From an uncultured Actinomycetes bacterium (GTDB taxonomy: Bacteria; Actinomycetota; Actinomycetes; Nanopelagicales; Nanopelagicaceae), in the NCBI GenBank assembly GCA_903921405.1, contig CAIXPV010000127.1, positions 1-14,485 of the forward strand: a stretch of 14,485 bases of DNA. The letters run 5' to 3'. How positions within the stretch are numbered: position 1 is the stretch's first letter; each line of letters opens with the position of its first letter. A model generated the notes under the pieces. The model was not told the origin of the DNA. It saw nothing but the letters and a program-made list of their open reading frames with translations, and did not search any database. Both the position numbers and the translations under genes were made by a program. This document shows positions 6,838 through 14,280 of the stretch, piece after piece.

Positions 6838-8702
6838 TGACAACCGTAATGAGCAAATCCGTTTCAGCACCAGGGAAATCGATTATTGAAAAACTCAATG
6901 TATTTACAGCTGTAGCACTTGGAGCAATTAGTGCAATAGTTGTATGGCGACTTTCATTAGCTTTCTTACCTCAAGATGCAGATAGTGCGCTAATTTTTTC
7001 TCGCGAAGATAAAATCACACTTCTTTCTATGTGCGCTTGGTTTGTTGGCTTCATGACTGGTATCGGTGCGCTCGTTGGCCCATTCCGCTGGCTCATGGGT
7101 AAAGATTTATCGCATGAAGAGAATATGTTTTTGGCCGGAAAAGATATGGGTCCAAAGCGTTACTTCCGATATACAACCGACCACAAAGTCGTTGGTATCC
7201 AGTATCTCTTTATTACGATTTTAATCTTCTTCCTTGGCGGCACTTTGGCAATGTTGATTCGTACCAATCTTGGAACTCCCGAAGGTGGTTGGTTACATGC
7301 TCAGGCATATAACTCAATAGTTGGAACTCACGGAATTCTAATGATCGTTGGAACAATCATTATGGTCACTGGGCCTTTTGGTAACTTCATTATGCCAATC
7401 ATGATCGGTGCTCGAGATATGGCATTCCCACGCTTAAATGCTTTGAGTTTCTGGCTCATTGTTGCAGCAGCAATCCCATTGCTTTGGGGCCAGTTTATCG
7501 GTGGAATCACAACTGGCTGGTCGGCTTATAACCCACTAGCTAGCCAAGCTCCTCTGGGTATGGATGGTTACATCATGTACATCTGTATTTTCGCAATTTC
7601 AACAATGGTGGCAGGTGCAAATATCACGACAACAGTTGTGAAGATGCGCGCTAAAGGCATGACCTGGAATCGCACACCAATCTTTATTTATGGAACCGTG
7701 GCTTCAGTTGCGCTGGCCTTGCCAGCATTTCCAGTCTTCTTCTTATCGCAGGTTCTCTCGGCCTTTGACCGCGCTCTTGGAACATCTTTCTACAACACCA
7801 AACTGGGTGGCAGTGGTTGGCTTTATGAGAACTTGTTCTGGTTAATGGGCCACCCAGAGGTTTATGTAATTCTGATTCCTTCACTTGCTGCGCTAATGGA
7901 GATGGCACCAGTCTTTACTCGTCGCCCATTGTTCTCTTTCAACGTTGCAATTATGGGAATCGCCGGAATCTCCGGACTATCAGTTCTTGTGTGGGCTCAC
8001 CATATGTACATCTCAGGGTGGGCACCATTACTTAACGCACCATTTATGTTAACCACCGAGCTCATTTCGATTCCAACTGGAATGTTGTTCTTGGTTCTTA
8101 TCGGAACTTTATGGCGCGGTCGTTTATGGATGACAATGCCGTTGATGTCTATCTTTGCCTTGCTATGGAACTTCATGATTGGTGGAATCACAGGAATCTA
8201 TCTTTCCGATGTTCCAGCCGATGGTTTCTTGCATGGCTCCATGTATGTAACTGCGCACTTCCATTACACATTAATGGGTGCCGGTCTAACAGGCGCACTT
8301 GCTTCTCTTGTCTATTGGTTCCCAAAGATGACTGGGCGTATGTTTGATAAAACCCTAAGCTGGATCTCATTCTGGATGGTTCAGATCGGCTTTAACGTCG
8401 CATTCGTTGGAATGTTTATGGTGGGTCTTGCTGGCCAGCCACGACGCGTTGAGTCATATGCGCCAACTTTCAATACGGCAAATATGGTTACTACAGCAGG
8501 TGCATACATAATTATGATTGGAATGTTGGTCTTGCTCTACGGCGTTATCTCCTCAGCACGCAGTGGAGTTAAGGCACCAAAGAATCCATGGCAGGCCAAG
8601 ACTTTAGAGTGGACAGTTGATTATCCGATTCCTCTAGAGAACTTCGATGTCTTGCCAACAGTTACCTCTGATCCTTACGGTTATGGAAAGGCACAGTCAT
8701 GA
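6837..8702 (+). CDS. ctaD: Cytochrome c oxidase subunit I (divergent A-type heme-copper oxidase)
   Basis: This 621-residue catalytic subunit reduces O2 to water and pumps protons. Heme a ligands are H165 (THGILM) and H476; heme a3 ligand is H474 (AHFHYTLMG). CuB ligands are H339 (GHPEVY) and H388/H389 (AHHMY), with Y343 as the crosslink tyrosine. D-channel residues D194 and N201 (ARDMAFPRLN) and E341 are present, as in A1-type enzymes. Two features are odd. Ungapped alignment of PTGMLFLVLIGTLW (413-426) to the usual PTGIK segment puts L417 at the K-channel lysine. HGSMY (466-470) has Gly where HDTYY carries the Mg-site Asp. About 105 residues precede the normal start of the family (YFRYTTDHKVVG, 109-120) and include two extra hydrophobic segments (about 21-44 and 61-83). 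The C-terminus (NPWQAKTLEW) is typical. It overlaps subunit II by 1 nt and subunit III by 4 nt. The symbol follows actinobacterial usage; this may be an alternative rather than the main oxidase. Confidence 0.95.
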   Translation: MTTVMSKSVSAPGKSIIEKLNVFTAVALGAISAIVVWRLSLAFLPQDADSALIFSREDKITLLSMCAWFVGFMTGIGALVGPFRWLMGKDLSHEENMFLAGKDMGPKRYFRYTTDHKVVGIQYLFITILIFFLGGTLAMLIRTNLGTPEGGWLHAQAYNSIVGTHGILMIVGTIIMVTGPFGNFIMPIMIGARDMAFPRLNALSFWLIVAAAIPLLWGQFIGGITTGWSAYNPLASQAPLGMDGYIMYICIFAISTMVAGANITTTVVKMRAKGMTWNRTPIFIYGTVASVALALPAFPVFFLSQVLSAFDRALGTSFYNTKLGGSGWLYENLFWLMGHPEVYVILIPSLAALMEMAPVFTRRPLFSFNVAIMGIAGISGLSVLVWAHHMYISGWAPLLNAPFMLTTELISIPTGMLFLVLIGTLWRGRLWMTMPLMSIFALLWNFMIGGITGIYLSDVPADGFLHGSMYVTAHFHYTLMGAGLTGALASLVYWFPKMTGRMFDKTLSWISFWMVQIGFNVAFVGMFMVGLAGQPRRVESYAPTFNTANMVTTAGAYIIMIGMLVLLYGVISSARSGVKAPKNPWQAKTLEWTVDYPIPLENFDVLPTVTSDPYGYGKAQS

Positions 8703-9301
8703 GCGTCGAGACACACGCACACCACGAACATCCCGATGTAGTCGGAAGCCGTAATCGCCTAGGAGTAATCCTTTTACTCGTAGCAGACATCGCATTTGCG
8801 CTCAGTATGATGTTTGTTTACTTCTACTTACGTGGACAAAACGTCAATGACATGTGGTTGCCCGCAGCAACATCTGATCATCCTGCAATAACACCTCTAT
8901 CTGCTAGCCCAGGCTGGACAGTTACTGCAATTGCAGCCTTTGGGTTGTTGGCACATTTTTATGGACTTAAAGGTGTCCGTGCGGGAAATCAAACCCAATT
9001 AAAACTGGGCTCGTTGGTTGCATTTGTCGCTTCGGCAGTAGCACTGGTTTACCAATTCAACACAATTGCAACTGCGCCATTTACTTTCAATGACGGTGCA
9101 TATGTTTCATGTTTCTATATGTTTGCAATATTGAACTTTGTTCACTTAGCACTAACAGTTTTTATCTCACTTGGAAACTGGAACCGTTCACGTCTTGGTC
9201 TCTACGTATCAGATCACTGGCACGTAGACATCGTTCGTGTTTGGTGGGTCTGGATGGTTGTGTCATCATTACTCGGTGCCTTTGCCCTCAGTTACCCATA
9301 A
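8699..9301 (+). CDS. ctaE: Cytochrome c oxidase subunit III (five-helix type)
   Basis: This 200-residue membrane protein has five hydrophobic segments, like short bacterial subunit III proteins. It begins with a histidine-rich cytoplasmic stretch (THAHHEHPD, 5-13), followed by RNRLGVILLLVADIAFALSMMFVYFYLR (18-45), the usual first helix. The closing HWHVDIVRVWWVWMV (173-187) corresponds to the family's YWHFVDVVW signature in a diverged form. Subunit III stabilises subunit I and supports proton uptake through the D-channel; it carries no redox centre. Its ATG overlaps the subunit I stop (ATGA), so it is translated as part of the oxidase operon. Overall identity to standard subunit III appears low, matching the divergence in subunit I. 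Confidence 0.88.
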   Translation: MSVETHAHHEHPDVVGSRNRLGVILLLVADIAFALSMMFVYFYLRGQNVNDMWLPAATSDHPAITPLSASPGWTVTAIAAFGLLAHFYGLKGVRAGNQTQLKLGSLVAFVASAVALVYQFNTIATAPFTFNDGAYVSCFYMFAILNFVHLALTVFISLGNWNRSRLGLYVSDHWHVDIVRVWWVWMVVSSLLGAFALSYP

Positions 9302-10187
9302 AAACAGCTCTAACTGGATCAGCCTCTACATCGCCTTAGGCGTTGTCTGGGGCTGTTCCTTTATCTTCATAAAGTTAGGCCTTGAGTTCTTAACCCCAAT
9401 AGGTGTGGCTTTTGGTCGGGTATCACTCGGCGCGTTGACCCTAGTGTTCTGGGCCCGCTTTAAAGGGATTGATCTACCTAACAGTAAAAAACTATGGCTG
9501 CACTTATGGATAGTTTCACTTCTTCTTAATGTTATTCCTGGTGTTTTATTTGCCTTTGCCGAAACAAGAGTGACATCTATTTTGGCGGGAATCATTAATG
9601 CCGTCACTCCATTGATGACTTTGCTTGCGATCATGATTGCCTTCCGTGAAGAAAAACCAAAGAACTACCAAGTAGTCGGATTGTTGATTGGATTTCTTGG
9701 TGTACTCACTGTTTTAGGCGCATGGAAGGGATTAGGAACAAATCCACTAATTGCAGTGCTTGCACTTTTGTTGGCAGTGACATGTTATGGCGTTTCATTT
9801 CCTTATTCGCGTAAATTTGTTTTGCCGCACAAGCTACGGCCTGAGGCAATCGCAGCGGCTCAAGTATCAACCGGAGCGCTTACGTTGCTTCCTTTTTATC
9901 TTATGGATGGAATAGCAAAGGATGAATATCGACCTGGCCCGGTATTTGCAATGATCGCCCTGGGAGTATTTGGAAGCGGCTTTGCCTATATTTGGAATTT
10001 TAAGATTATGGAGGCTGCAGGAAGTGCGATTGCAAGCACGGTCACATATGTAACACCTGTAGTTGCAGTGATTGTTGGCATTATCTTTCTAGGTGAACAA
10101 GTTAGTTGGTATGAACCAGTCGGTGCAGCAATAGTTCTGTTAGGCGCAGCCATCGGGCAGGCCCGCATTGAAATATTTAGTCGATGA
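9276..10187 (+). CDS. DMT-superfamily permease (EamA domains)
   Basis: The product is about 303 residues with ten hydrophobic segments arranged as two EamA repeats. The first begins at WISLYIALGVVWGCSFIFIKLG, the second with LLAVTCYGVSFPYSRKFV and closing with ASTVTYVTPVVAVIVGIIFLGE, the typical EamA end. Such permeases export or import small metabolites such as amino acids or sugars; the substrate cannot be read here. No in-frame ATG lies before the first helix. GTG at 9276 was chosen, with TTG at 9282 and GTG at 9237 as alternatives. All overlap the end of subunit III, and none has a good Shine-Dalgarno sequence, so initiation probably depends on translational coupling. The link with the oxidase is positional only. 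The 3' end overlaps the convergent nickel permease gene by 11 nt, with no terminator visible. Confidence 0.85.
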   Translation: MPLPSVTHKNSSNWISLYIALGVVWGCSFIFIKLGLEFLTPIGVAFGRVSLGALTLVFWARFKGIDLPNSKKLWLHLWIVSLLLNVIPGVLFAFAETRVTSILAGIINAVTPLMTLLAIMIAFREEKPKNYQVVGLLIGFLGVLTVLGAWKGLGTNPLIAVLALLLAVTCYGVSFPYSRKFVLPHKLRPEAIAAAQVSTGALTLLPFYLMDGIAKDEYRPGPVFAMIALGVFGSGFAYIWNFKIMEAAGSAIASTVTYVTPVVAVIVGIIFLGEQVSWYEPVGAAIVLLGAAIGQARIEIFSR

Positions 10188-11358
10188 TAAAACCATCAGT
10201 AATTGGTCCAAGATCTATACCGGCTGCGGCGTGATCGCTCTTTTCGCCCCGTTCCAACTGTGCCGCATGGGCTTTATTGTGCCAGCGCTCTTCAATCTTG
10301 CCGTACTTCCATAGCAATAATGCAATGCTCCACACAATCACAAATGAGGCAACGATAAAGTAGCCTGCATTATTTAGGTTAAAAGCTAGTGCGTAGTCCC
10401 AAAAACCACCAGTGAGGTTTAGCTGTCGTGCGAATACTTGACACAGCTCCAGTCCGCCAACAAAGAATGCTACCGAGACAGATAGGCCCGTGATAATGAT
10501 GTTGTAGTAAACCTTGCGGACTGGTTTTGAAAAAGCCCACCCATAAGCAAAGTTCATAAAAGAGCCATCGATGGTATCGAGCAAACTCATTCCACCAGCG
10601 AAAAATAAAGGAAGAGAGATTATTGCCCACCAGGGTAATCCGGCAATGACAGAAGAGCCGGCTAGTACAAGTAGTCCAATCTCAGTTGCAGTATCAAAGC
10701 CAAGACCAAACAGTATGCCAAGCGGATACATTTTCCATGATGCATCTATGCGTCGAGCAATGGGCCCAAAGAAGCGCATTAGAAAGCCGCGAGAGTCTAA
10801 GTGTTTTTCTAACTCTTCTTCGTTGTATGTACCTTTACGCATGTGGATGAAAACTTTGACGATAGAGATTAAAATAACTAAATTCAAAATTGCGATGAGC
10901 ATCAAGAAAGTACCACTCACCGTAGTACCTATTAAGCCGGTGTAGTGATGTAGCGAAGAGTTTTCATCTTTAAGCTGTGAGCCAAGAGCTTTAATACCAA
11001 AGTTGAGCAGCATTGCTAAAACAAAAACGACAGAAGAATGTCCGAGCGAGAAGAAAAAACCAACAGCCAGTGGGCGTTTGCCTTCCGACATCAACTTACG
11101 TGTTGTGTTATCGATGGCACTGATGTGGTCGGCATCAAATGCGTGGCGCATACCAAGCGTGTACGCAAGCGCGGCAGTTCCCCAACCGAATAAAGATCCA
11201 TCACTAAGAATGTAATTACCGGTTGTGGCCTTCCACATCAGTAAGGCACCAGCCACGTGTAAAAAGAGTATGAAGCCGAACATCCCCGCCATGCGCCGCC
11301 ACTCGTTCTTCGTCAGACGTTGAGGTGCGGGGGCTGCCTTAGCTATAACGACGTTCAT
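10177..11358 (-). CDS. NiCoT-family nickel/cobalt permease
   Basis: This 393-residue polytopic membrane protein carries the signatures of the HoxN/NixA (NiCoT) family, high-affinity importers of Ni2+ and/or Co2+. They are RHAFDADHISAIDN (71-84, the metal-binding helix motif), FSLGHSSVV (103-111), LGFDTATEI (219-227) and LFFAGGMSLLDTIDG (251-265). A long hydrophilic loop (about 171-207) divides the two halves, as is usual. The C-terminal tail is hydrophilic with several histidines. Ni versus Co preference cannot be read from the motifs, but the operator-like palindrome at 11371-11385 argues for nickel. A GGGGG Shine-Dalgarno core lies at 11362-11366, just upstream of the ATG at 11358. Possible users of nickel, such as Ni-superoxide dismutase, urease or hydrogenase, are not in this window. 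Confidence 0.93.
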   Translation of the reverse strand: MNVVIAKAAPAPQRLTKNEWRRMAGMFGFILFLHVAGALLMWKATTGNYILSDGSLFGWGTAALAYTLGMRHAFDADHISAIDNTTRKLMSEGKRPLAVGFFFSLGHSSVVFVLAMLLNFGIKALGSQLKDENSSLHHYTGLIGTTVSGTFLMLIAILNLVILISIVKVFIHMRKGTYNEEELEKHLDSRGFLMRFFGPIARRIDASWKMYPLGILFGLGFDTATEIGLLVLAGSSVIAGLPWWAIISLPLFFAGGMSLLDTIDGSFMNFAYGWAFSKPVRKVYYNIIITGLSVSVAFFVGGLELCQVFARQLNLTGGFWDYALAFNLNNAGYFIVASFVIVWSIALLLWKYGKIEERWHNKAHAAQLERGEKSDHAAAGIDLGPITDGFIID

Positions 11359-11370
11359 GAGCCCCCTAGA

Positions 11371-11385
11371 TGCAAATGATTTGCA
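11371..11385. promoter_or_regulatory. Nur-like (nickel-responsive Fur family) operator
   Basis: TGCAAATGATTTGCA is a perfect 7-1-7 palindrome. It contains TGCAA-N5-TTGCA, the core of the Nur box described in Streptomyces (tTGCaa-N5-ttGCAA), and also has the 15-bp geometry of Fur-family boxes in general. It sits 12 bp upstream of the NiCoT permease ATG and directly on its predicted transcription start, a place where a bound repressor would block initiation. A Zur site is a less likely reading, since the GC pairs at positions 2-3 differ from the usual TGAAAAT half-site and the gene is a Ni/Co importer. Confidence 0.75.
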
Positions 11386-11392
11386 GGTAGAA

Positions 11393-11421
11393 AGCGTAAA
11401 GCAGGCTCATTCGACTGTCTA
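11393..11421 (-). promoter_or_regulatory. Predicted sigma70-type promoter of the nickel permease
   Basis: Read on the minus strand, TAGACA (11421-11416, 5 of 6 matches to the -35) and TACGCT (11398-11393, weaker -10 keeping TA and final T) are separated by exactly 17 bases. Transcription would start near 11386, so the Nur-like palindrome covers about +1 to +15. The agreement of spacing and operator position supports both calls. Confidence 0.55.
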
Positions 11422-11427
11422 TTTGAA

Positions 11428-11444
11428 ATCAACCTAGAGTTGAT
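11428..11444. repeat. 17-bp inverted repeat before the DMFA2-like gene
   Basis: ATCAAC (11428-11433) and GTTGAT (11439-11444) form a perfect 6-5-6 inverted repeat ending two bases before the ATG at 11447. It could be an operator for the plus-strand gene, or an mRNA hairpin at its start codon. It lies upstream of the -35 of the divergent nickel permease. No Shine-Dalgarno sequence is visible here for the plus-strand gene. Confidence 0.4.
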
Positions 11445-11446
11445 CC

Positions 11447-12772
11447 ATGAAGGTATTGGCAATCCTGAGCCTCATTGTGGCCCTGATGGCACCACTGCCG
11501 GCGCAGGCACAGGATTGTGGCTGGGATCAAAGCTCTGGGTGGGTGGCCAGAGAAAATCGTCACGTAGGAAATGCCGATTGGGCATCTGATGTTCCATTTC
11601 GATTGAGCGCAGACTATTCCCGCCGAAAAAACCTACCTCGCGTTGAAGGCTACTTTGATGCAACCAGCATTGGATGTGGGCAGAGCGCGAAGCTAACAAT
11701 TGTTGGGCCACAACAAGCAGATATTTACATCTATCGAATCGGTTATTACCAAGGTAAGGGCGCTCGCTTAATTGCACACATTAAGTCTGCACAAAGTTTT
11801 ACGGCTAGTTCAAAGACCCCGCCCGGAGCGTATATAGCAAAATTAAAATCGGCAGGGAGAGCATCAACTTTTATCCCAATCGTAATTCGATCGCAGTCAC
11901 AAAAAAGCGACATAACTTTTGTCTCATCGGTCTTAACATGGCAGGCATATAACCAGTGGGGAGGTGCATCAATCTATAAAGGTGCTAACGGTAAGAGTGA
12001 TACCAAGAGCAGCCAAGTGAGTTTTGATCGCCCTTATGATGGAGATGGCACTGGTCAGTTCCGATACATGGAACAGCCTTTAGTGACGATGATTGAACAG
12101 TTAGGTTTAGATACTAGTTATATGACTGATGTAGATTTAGATAAGGGACCAGTTATTAACTCTGGCTCACTAGTCTTTGGTGGTCACAGCGAATTCTGGA
12201 CTCAATCAATGCGCTCTACTGTAGAAAACGCTGTAGCCTCCGGAATAAATCTTTTGATATTTGGTGGAAATACCGCTTATGCGCGCACAGAATTAACAGG
12301 TAGAGAATTAATTGGCCGTATTCCATTCCGCGATATTAATAATCCGGAATCTCTATTAATCGGCTCGCAGTACTTTGCATTGGGGATTAAGAAAGATCTA
12401 GAGTCACAAAATAGATGGCCTTTTTCTGTCTTAGGAAATAATGCAATCATCAAAGGTATTTATGGCTACGAAGCCGATACAGCAATGGGTACGAGGGGGC
12501 CAGGAGTAGAGATTTTGGCACGAGCGACGATAAGCCCTACTGAAAAAGGATGGGTAGCAATGTCCACTTATTACACGGGCGCTAGCGGTGCCACAGTGCT
12601 CAATATGGGCACCAATGGCTGGGTTTGCGCGATGCAGAACCGCTGTCCTTGGGGGCACAGCTTTGATGCCTATGCGCAGAGTCAGGTCAGACTTGTAACG
12701 GCAGCAGTGCTTAAGGCTGCAAAATCTGGAAATTGGAGGGTGGCTCAGATTGAAATTCCCACGCGCCCTTAA
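11447..12772 (+). CDS. Secreted DMFA2-like protein (N,N-dimethylformamidase beta-subunit-like)
   Basis: This 441-residue protein has a Sec signal peptide (residues 1-21, ending PAQA-QD). The mature part resembles the C-terminal domain of the dimethylformamidase large subunit, found in many secreted actinobacterial proteins of unknown substrate. Characteristic stretches are IYRIGYYQGKGAR (95-107), FVSSVLTWQAYNQWGGASIY (158-177), SFDRPYDGDGTGQF (192-205), SYMTDVDLD (224-232) and GHSEFWT (246-252). In the characterised enzyme the iron is held by two Tyr and one Glu. E249 in GHSEFWT and tyrosines such as Y168 are candidates for equivalents, but this needs an alignment. Four cysteines (C24, C77, C394, C400) could form two disulfides, fitting an exported protein. 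It is monocistronic or leads a loose cluster: the TPR gene starts 51 nt later with its own Shine-Dalgarno sequence. Family fairly sure, activity unknown. Confidence 0.75.
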   Translation: MKVLAILSLIVALMAPLPAQAQDCGWDQSSGWVARENRHVGNADWASDVPFRLSADYSRRKNLPRVEGYFDATSIGCGQSAKLTIVGPQQADIYIYRIGYYQGKGARLIAHIKSAQSFTASSKTPPGAYIAKLKSAGRASTFIPIVIRSQSQKSDITFVSSVLTWQAYNQWGGASIYKGANGKSDTKSSQVSFDRPYDGDGTGQFRYMEQPLVTMIEQLGLDTSYMTDVDLDKGPVINSGSLVFGGHSEFWTQSMRSTVENAVASGINLLIFGGNTAYARTELTGRELIGRIPFRDINNPESLLIGSQYFALGIKKDLESQNRWPFSVLGNNAIIKGIYGYEADTAMGTRGPGVEILARATISPTEKGWVAMSTYYTGASGATVLNMGTNGWVCAMQNRCPWGHSFDAYAQSQVRLVTAAVLKAAKSGNWRVAQIEIPTRP

Positions 12773-12823
12773 CTATTTGCGTATAGAGTCGGTTAAAGAG
12801 TTTGCACAGGAGAGGCGGGCTGC

Positions 12824-13762
12824 GTGAACGAAGACGATGATATGGATGAAATCATCACAGAGGAAATGCTCTGGGATCGAATTCCTGAAGTCGATGGCGA
12901 AGAACGTGCCAGCACATATTACGAACTCAGTGCCCGTATTTATGCCCGTGGGCAATATGACGAAGCACTCGCCTTAGCTGAAACTGCGCGCGATATTTAT
13001 TCAACGCTAGGTGCCAACGCGCCTAGCGAGGGTTTAGCTCAGGCGTATTCAGCGATTGGATATAACTTAAATCAATTAAAACGTATGGATGAAGCTGCAA
13101 CTGCGATGAGTAAAGCAGTTGAGATTTTGCGCGAAAATAAATCGCCTATCGCTTTAGAGCTTGCTTGCACACTTGGCGAATGGTGGTACACATCCAAGCA
13201 GTACGACAAAGTTGTAGAGACGATGCGCGAATGCGCACAGGAGCACCTAGTAGATGGAAATGAAATTGGCGCAGCTAATGATCTACACCTTATTGGTTGT
13301 GCAGAGCGCGAGTTAAAGAACTACGAAAAAGCGATCGATTCCTTCAAAGAAGCGCGCATATTATTTAAACGCAACAAAGAAGTAATCCATGTTGCCAGGT
13401 GCGATCAAAAAATGGCTTCATGTCTGATTGAACTTAATGAAGGCGAACTCGCCCTTGAGACTGCCCGACGAGCCATTGATGTATTTGAAACTGGTCACGA
13501 TCATCGACGTGAGACTTTTGCACTCTTTGAGTTTGGAAAAGCACAGGTTTTATTGGAGAAATTCGATGATGGCTTAGCAACATTGGAACAAGTACTTTCA
13601 GTCGTCACCGACGATGAACCTAAGGACTTCGAGTTCATTATCGATGTTGAATCTCGAATTGCAAAGATCATACGTATGCAGGGGCGCATTGAAGAGGCCG
13701 ATGAAATTGAACGACGCTTAAAATCGGTACAAGAGGCCTTAGAAGAAGAGCCAGAGGCTTGA
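12824..13762 (+). CDS. TPR-repeat protein
   Basis: This 312-residue soluble acidic protein consists mostly of about seven tetratricopeptide-like helical pairs (roughly 29-62, 72-105, 112-145, 151-184, 190-223, 229-262 and 271-304). Examples are ARIYARGQYDEALALAETA, AIGYNLNQLKRMDEAATAM and GCAERELKNYEKAIDSFKEA. Such arrays are protein-binding scaffolds; no catalytic or membrane segment is present. Both termini are acidic (NEDDDMDEIITEE; EALEEEPEA). The GTG start at 12824 is supported by an AGGAGAGG Shine-Dalgarno sequence (12808-12815) at proper spacing; the ATG at 12842 is less well placed. The stop overlaps the start of the phosphatase gene (TTGA), so the pair is probably translationally coupled and may function together, for example with the TPR protein as partner or substrate receptor (inference). 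Confidence 0.85.
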   Translation: MNEDDDMDEIITEEMLWDRIPEVDGEERASTYYELSARIYARGQYDEALALAETARDIYSTLGANAPSEGLAQAYSAIGYNLNQLKRMDEAATAMSKAVEILRENKSPIALELACTLGEWWYTSKQYDKVVETMRECAQEHLVDGNEIGAANDLHLIGCAERELKNYEKAIDSFKEARILFKRNKEVIHVARCDQKMASCLIELNEGELALETARRAIDVFETGHDHRRETFALFEFGKAQVLLEKFDDGLATLEQVLSVVTDDEPKDFEFIIDVESRIAKIIRMQGRIEEADEIERRLKSVQEALEEEPEA

Positions 13763-14280
13763 TTCAGCGATTAAAGCTCCTGCCCGAGATACGAATAACA
13801 ATGGTCTGTATGGGCAATATCTGCCGTTCACCGATGGCCGCTGCAGTGTTATCTAATCGCACAGCCGAGTGGACCAGTCCGCGAATTACCGTTGATAGTT
13901 CGGGCACGGATACATGGCATGTAGGTCAAGGTGCACATCCAACATCTAAGCAAGTGTGGCAGAGCGCTGGATATGCATACGTCCATGCTGCACGTCAATT
14001 TCACGCCTCAGATTTCTTCCTTACCGATTTAATCTTGGTCATGGATTCGAACAACTTTCAGAAAGTAATGAAGCTTGCCGATAGCGAAGAGTCCAGGAGT
14101 AAAGTTTTTTACTTACGAAATTTCGATAAATCTCTTAAATCAATTGATCCTGATTCGGCGGATTTTTCTAAGCTTGAAGTTCCAGATCCATATAACCAAT
14201 CGGTTGAAGCCTACGAAGAGACGCTCACTTTGATCGAACAGGCCGTAGATGGCTTGTTGCAAGAGTTAGCGCACCAATAA
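13759..14280 (+). CDS. Low-molecular-weight protein tyrosine phosphatase
   Basis: This 173-residue cytoplasmic enzyme hydrolyses phosphotyrosine through a cysteinyl-phosphate intermediate. The P-loop VCMGNICRSP (16-25) carries nucleophile C17 and R23 in the CX5R pattern. The general acid is D143 in PDPYNQS. Other family landmarks are SSGTDTWHVGQGAHP (47-61) and VMDSNN (94-99). The TTG start at 13759 is preferred because an ATG at 13801 would remove the first beta strand (IRIT) before the P-loop. TTG overlaps the TPR stop by 4 nt. In bacteria this family opposes tyrosine kinases in capsule or exopolysaccharide control, or acts as arsenate reductase in related forms. No kinase or ars gene is present here, and the WH/DPY pattern favours the phosphatase. 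The 3' end overlaps the convergent MFS gene by 56 bp. Confidence 0.92.
   Translation: MIQRLKLLPEIRITMVCMGNICRSPMAAAVLSNRTAEWTSPRITVDSSGTDTWHVGQGAHPTSKQVWQSAGYAYVHAARQFHASDFFLTDLILVMDSNNFQKVMKLADSEESRSKVFYLRNFDKSLKSIDPDSADFSKLEVPDPYNQSVEAYEETLTLIEQAVDGLLQELAHQ

Noticed and set aside
9237..9275. Longer start (GTG 9237) for the DMT permease
   Set aside because: It would add 13 residues wholly inside the subunit III coding sequence without a Shine-Dalgarno sequence. It is not excluded but is less likely than a start nearer the overlap end.
10177..10200. Bidirectional terminator between the DMT permease and the nickel permease
   Set aside because: Only a weak GATG/CATC pairing is seen, and the two coding regions overlap by 11 nt.
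10571..10945. Plus-strand open frame of 124 codons inside the nickel permease gene
   Set aside because: It is antisense to clear NiCoT motifs on the minus strand, and its sequence lacks any domain or start signal.
11359..11446. Cobalamin riboswitch upstream of the Ni/Co permease
   Set aside because: Only 88 bp separate the divergent genes and no B12-box-like sequence is visible. The palindromic operator explains the region better.
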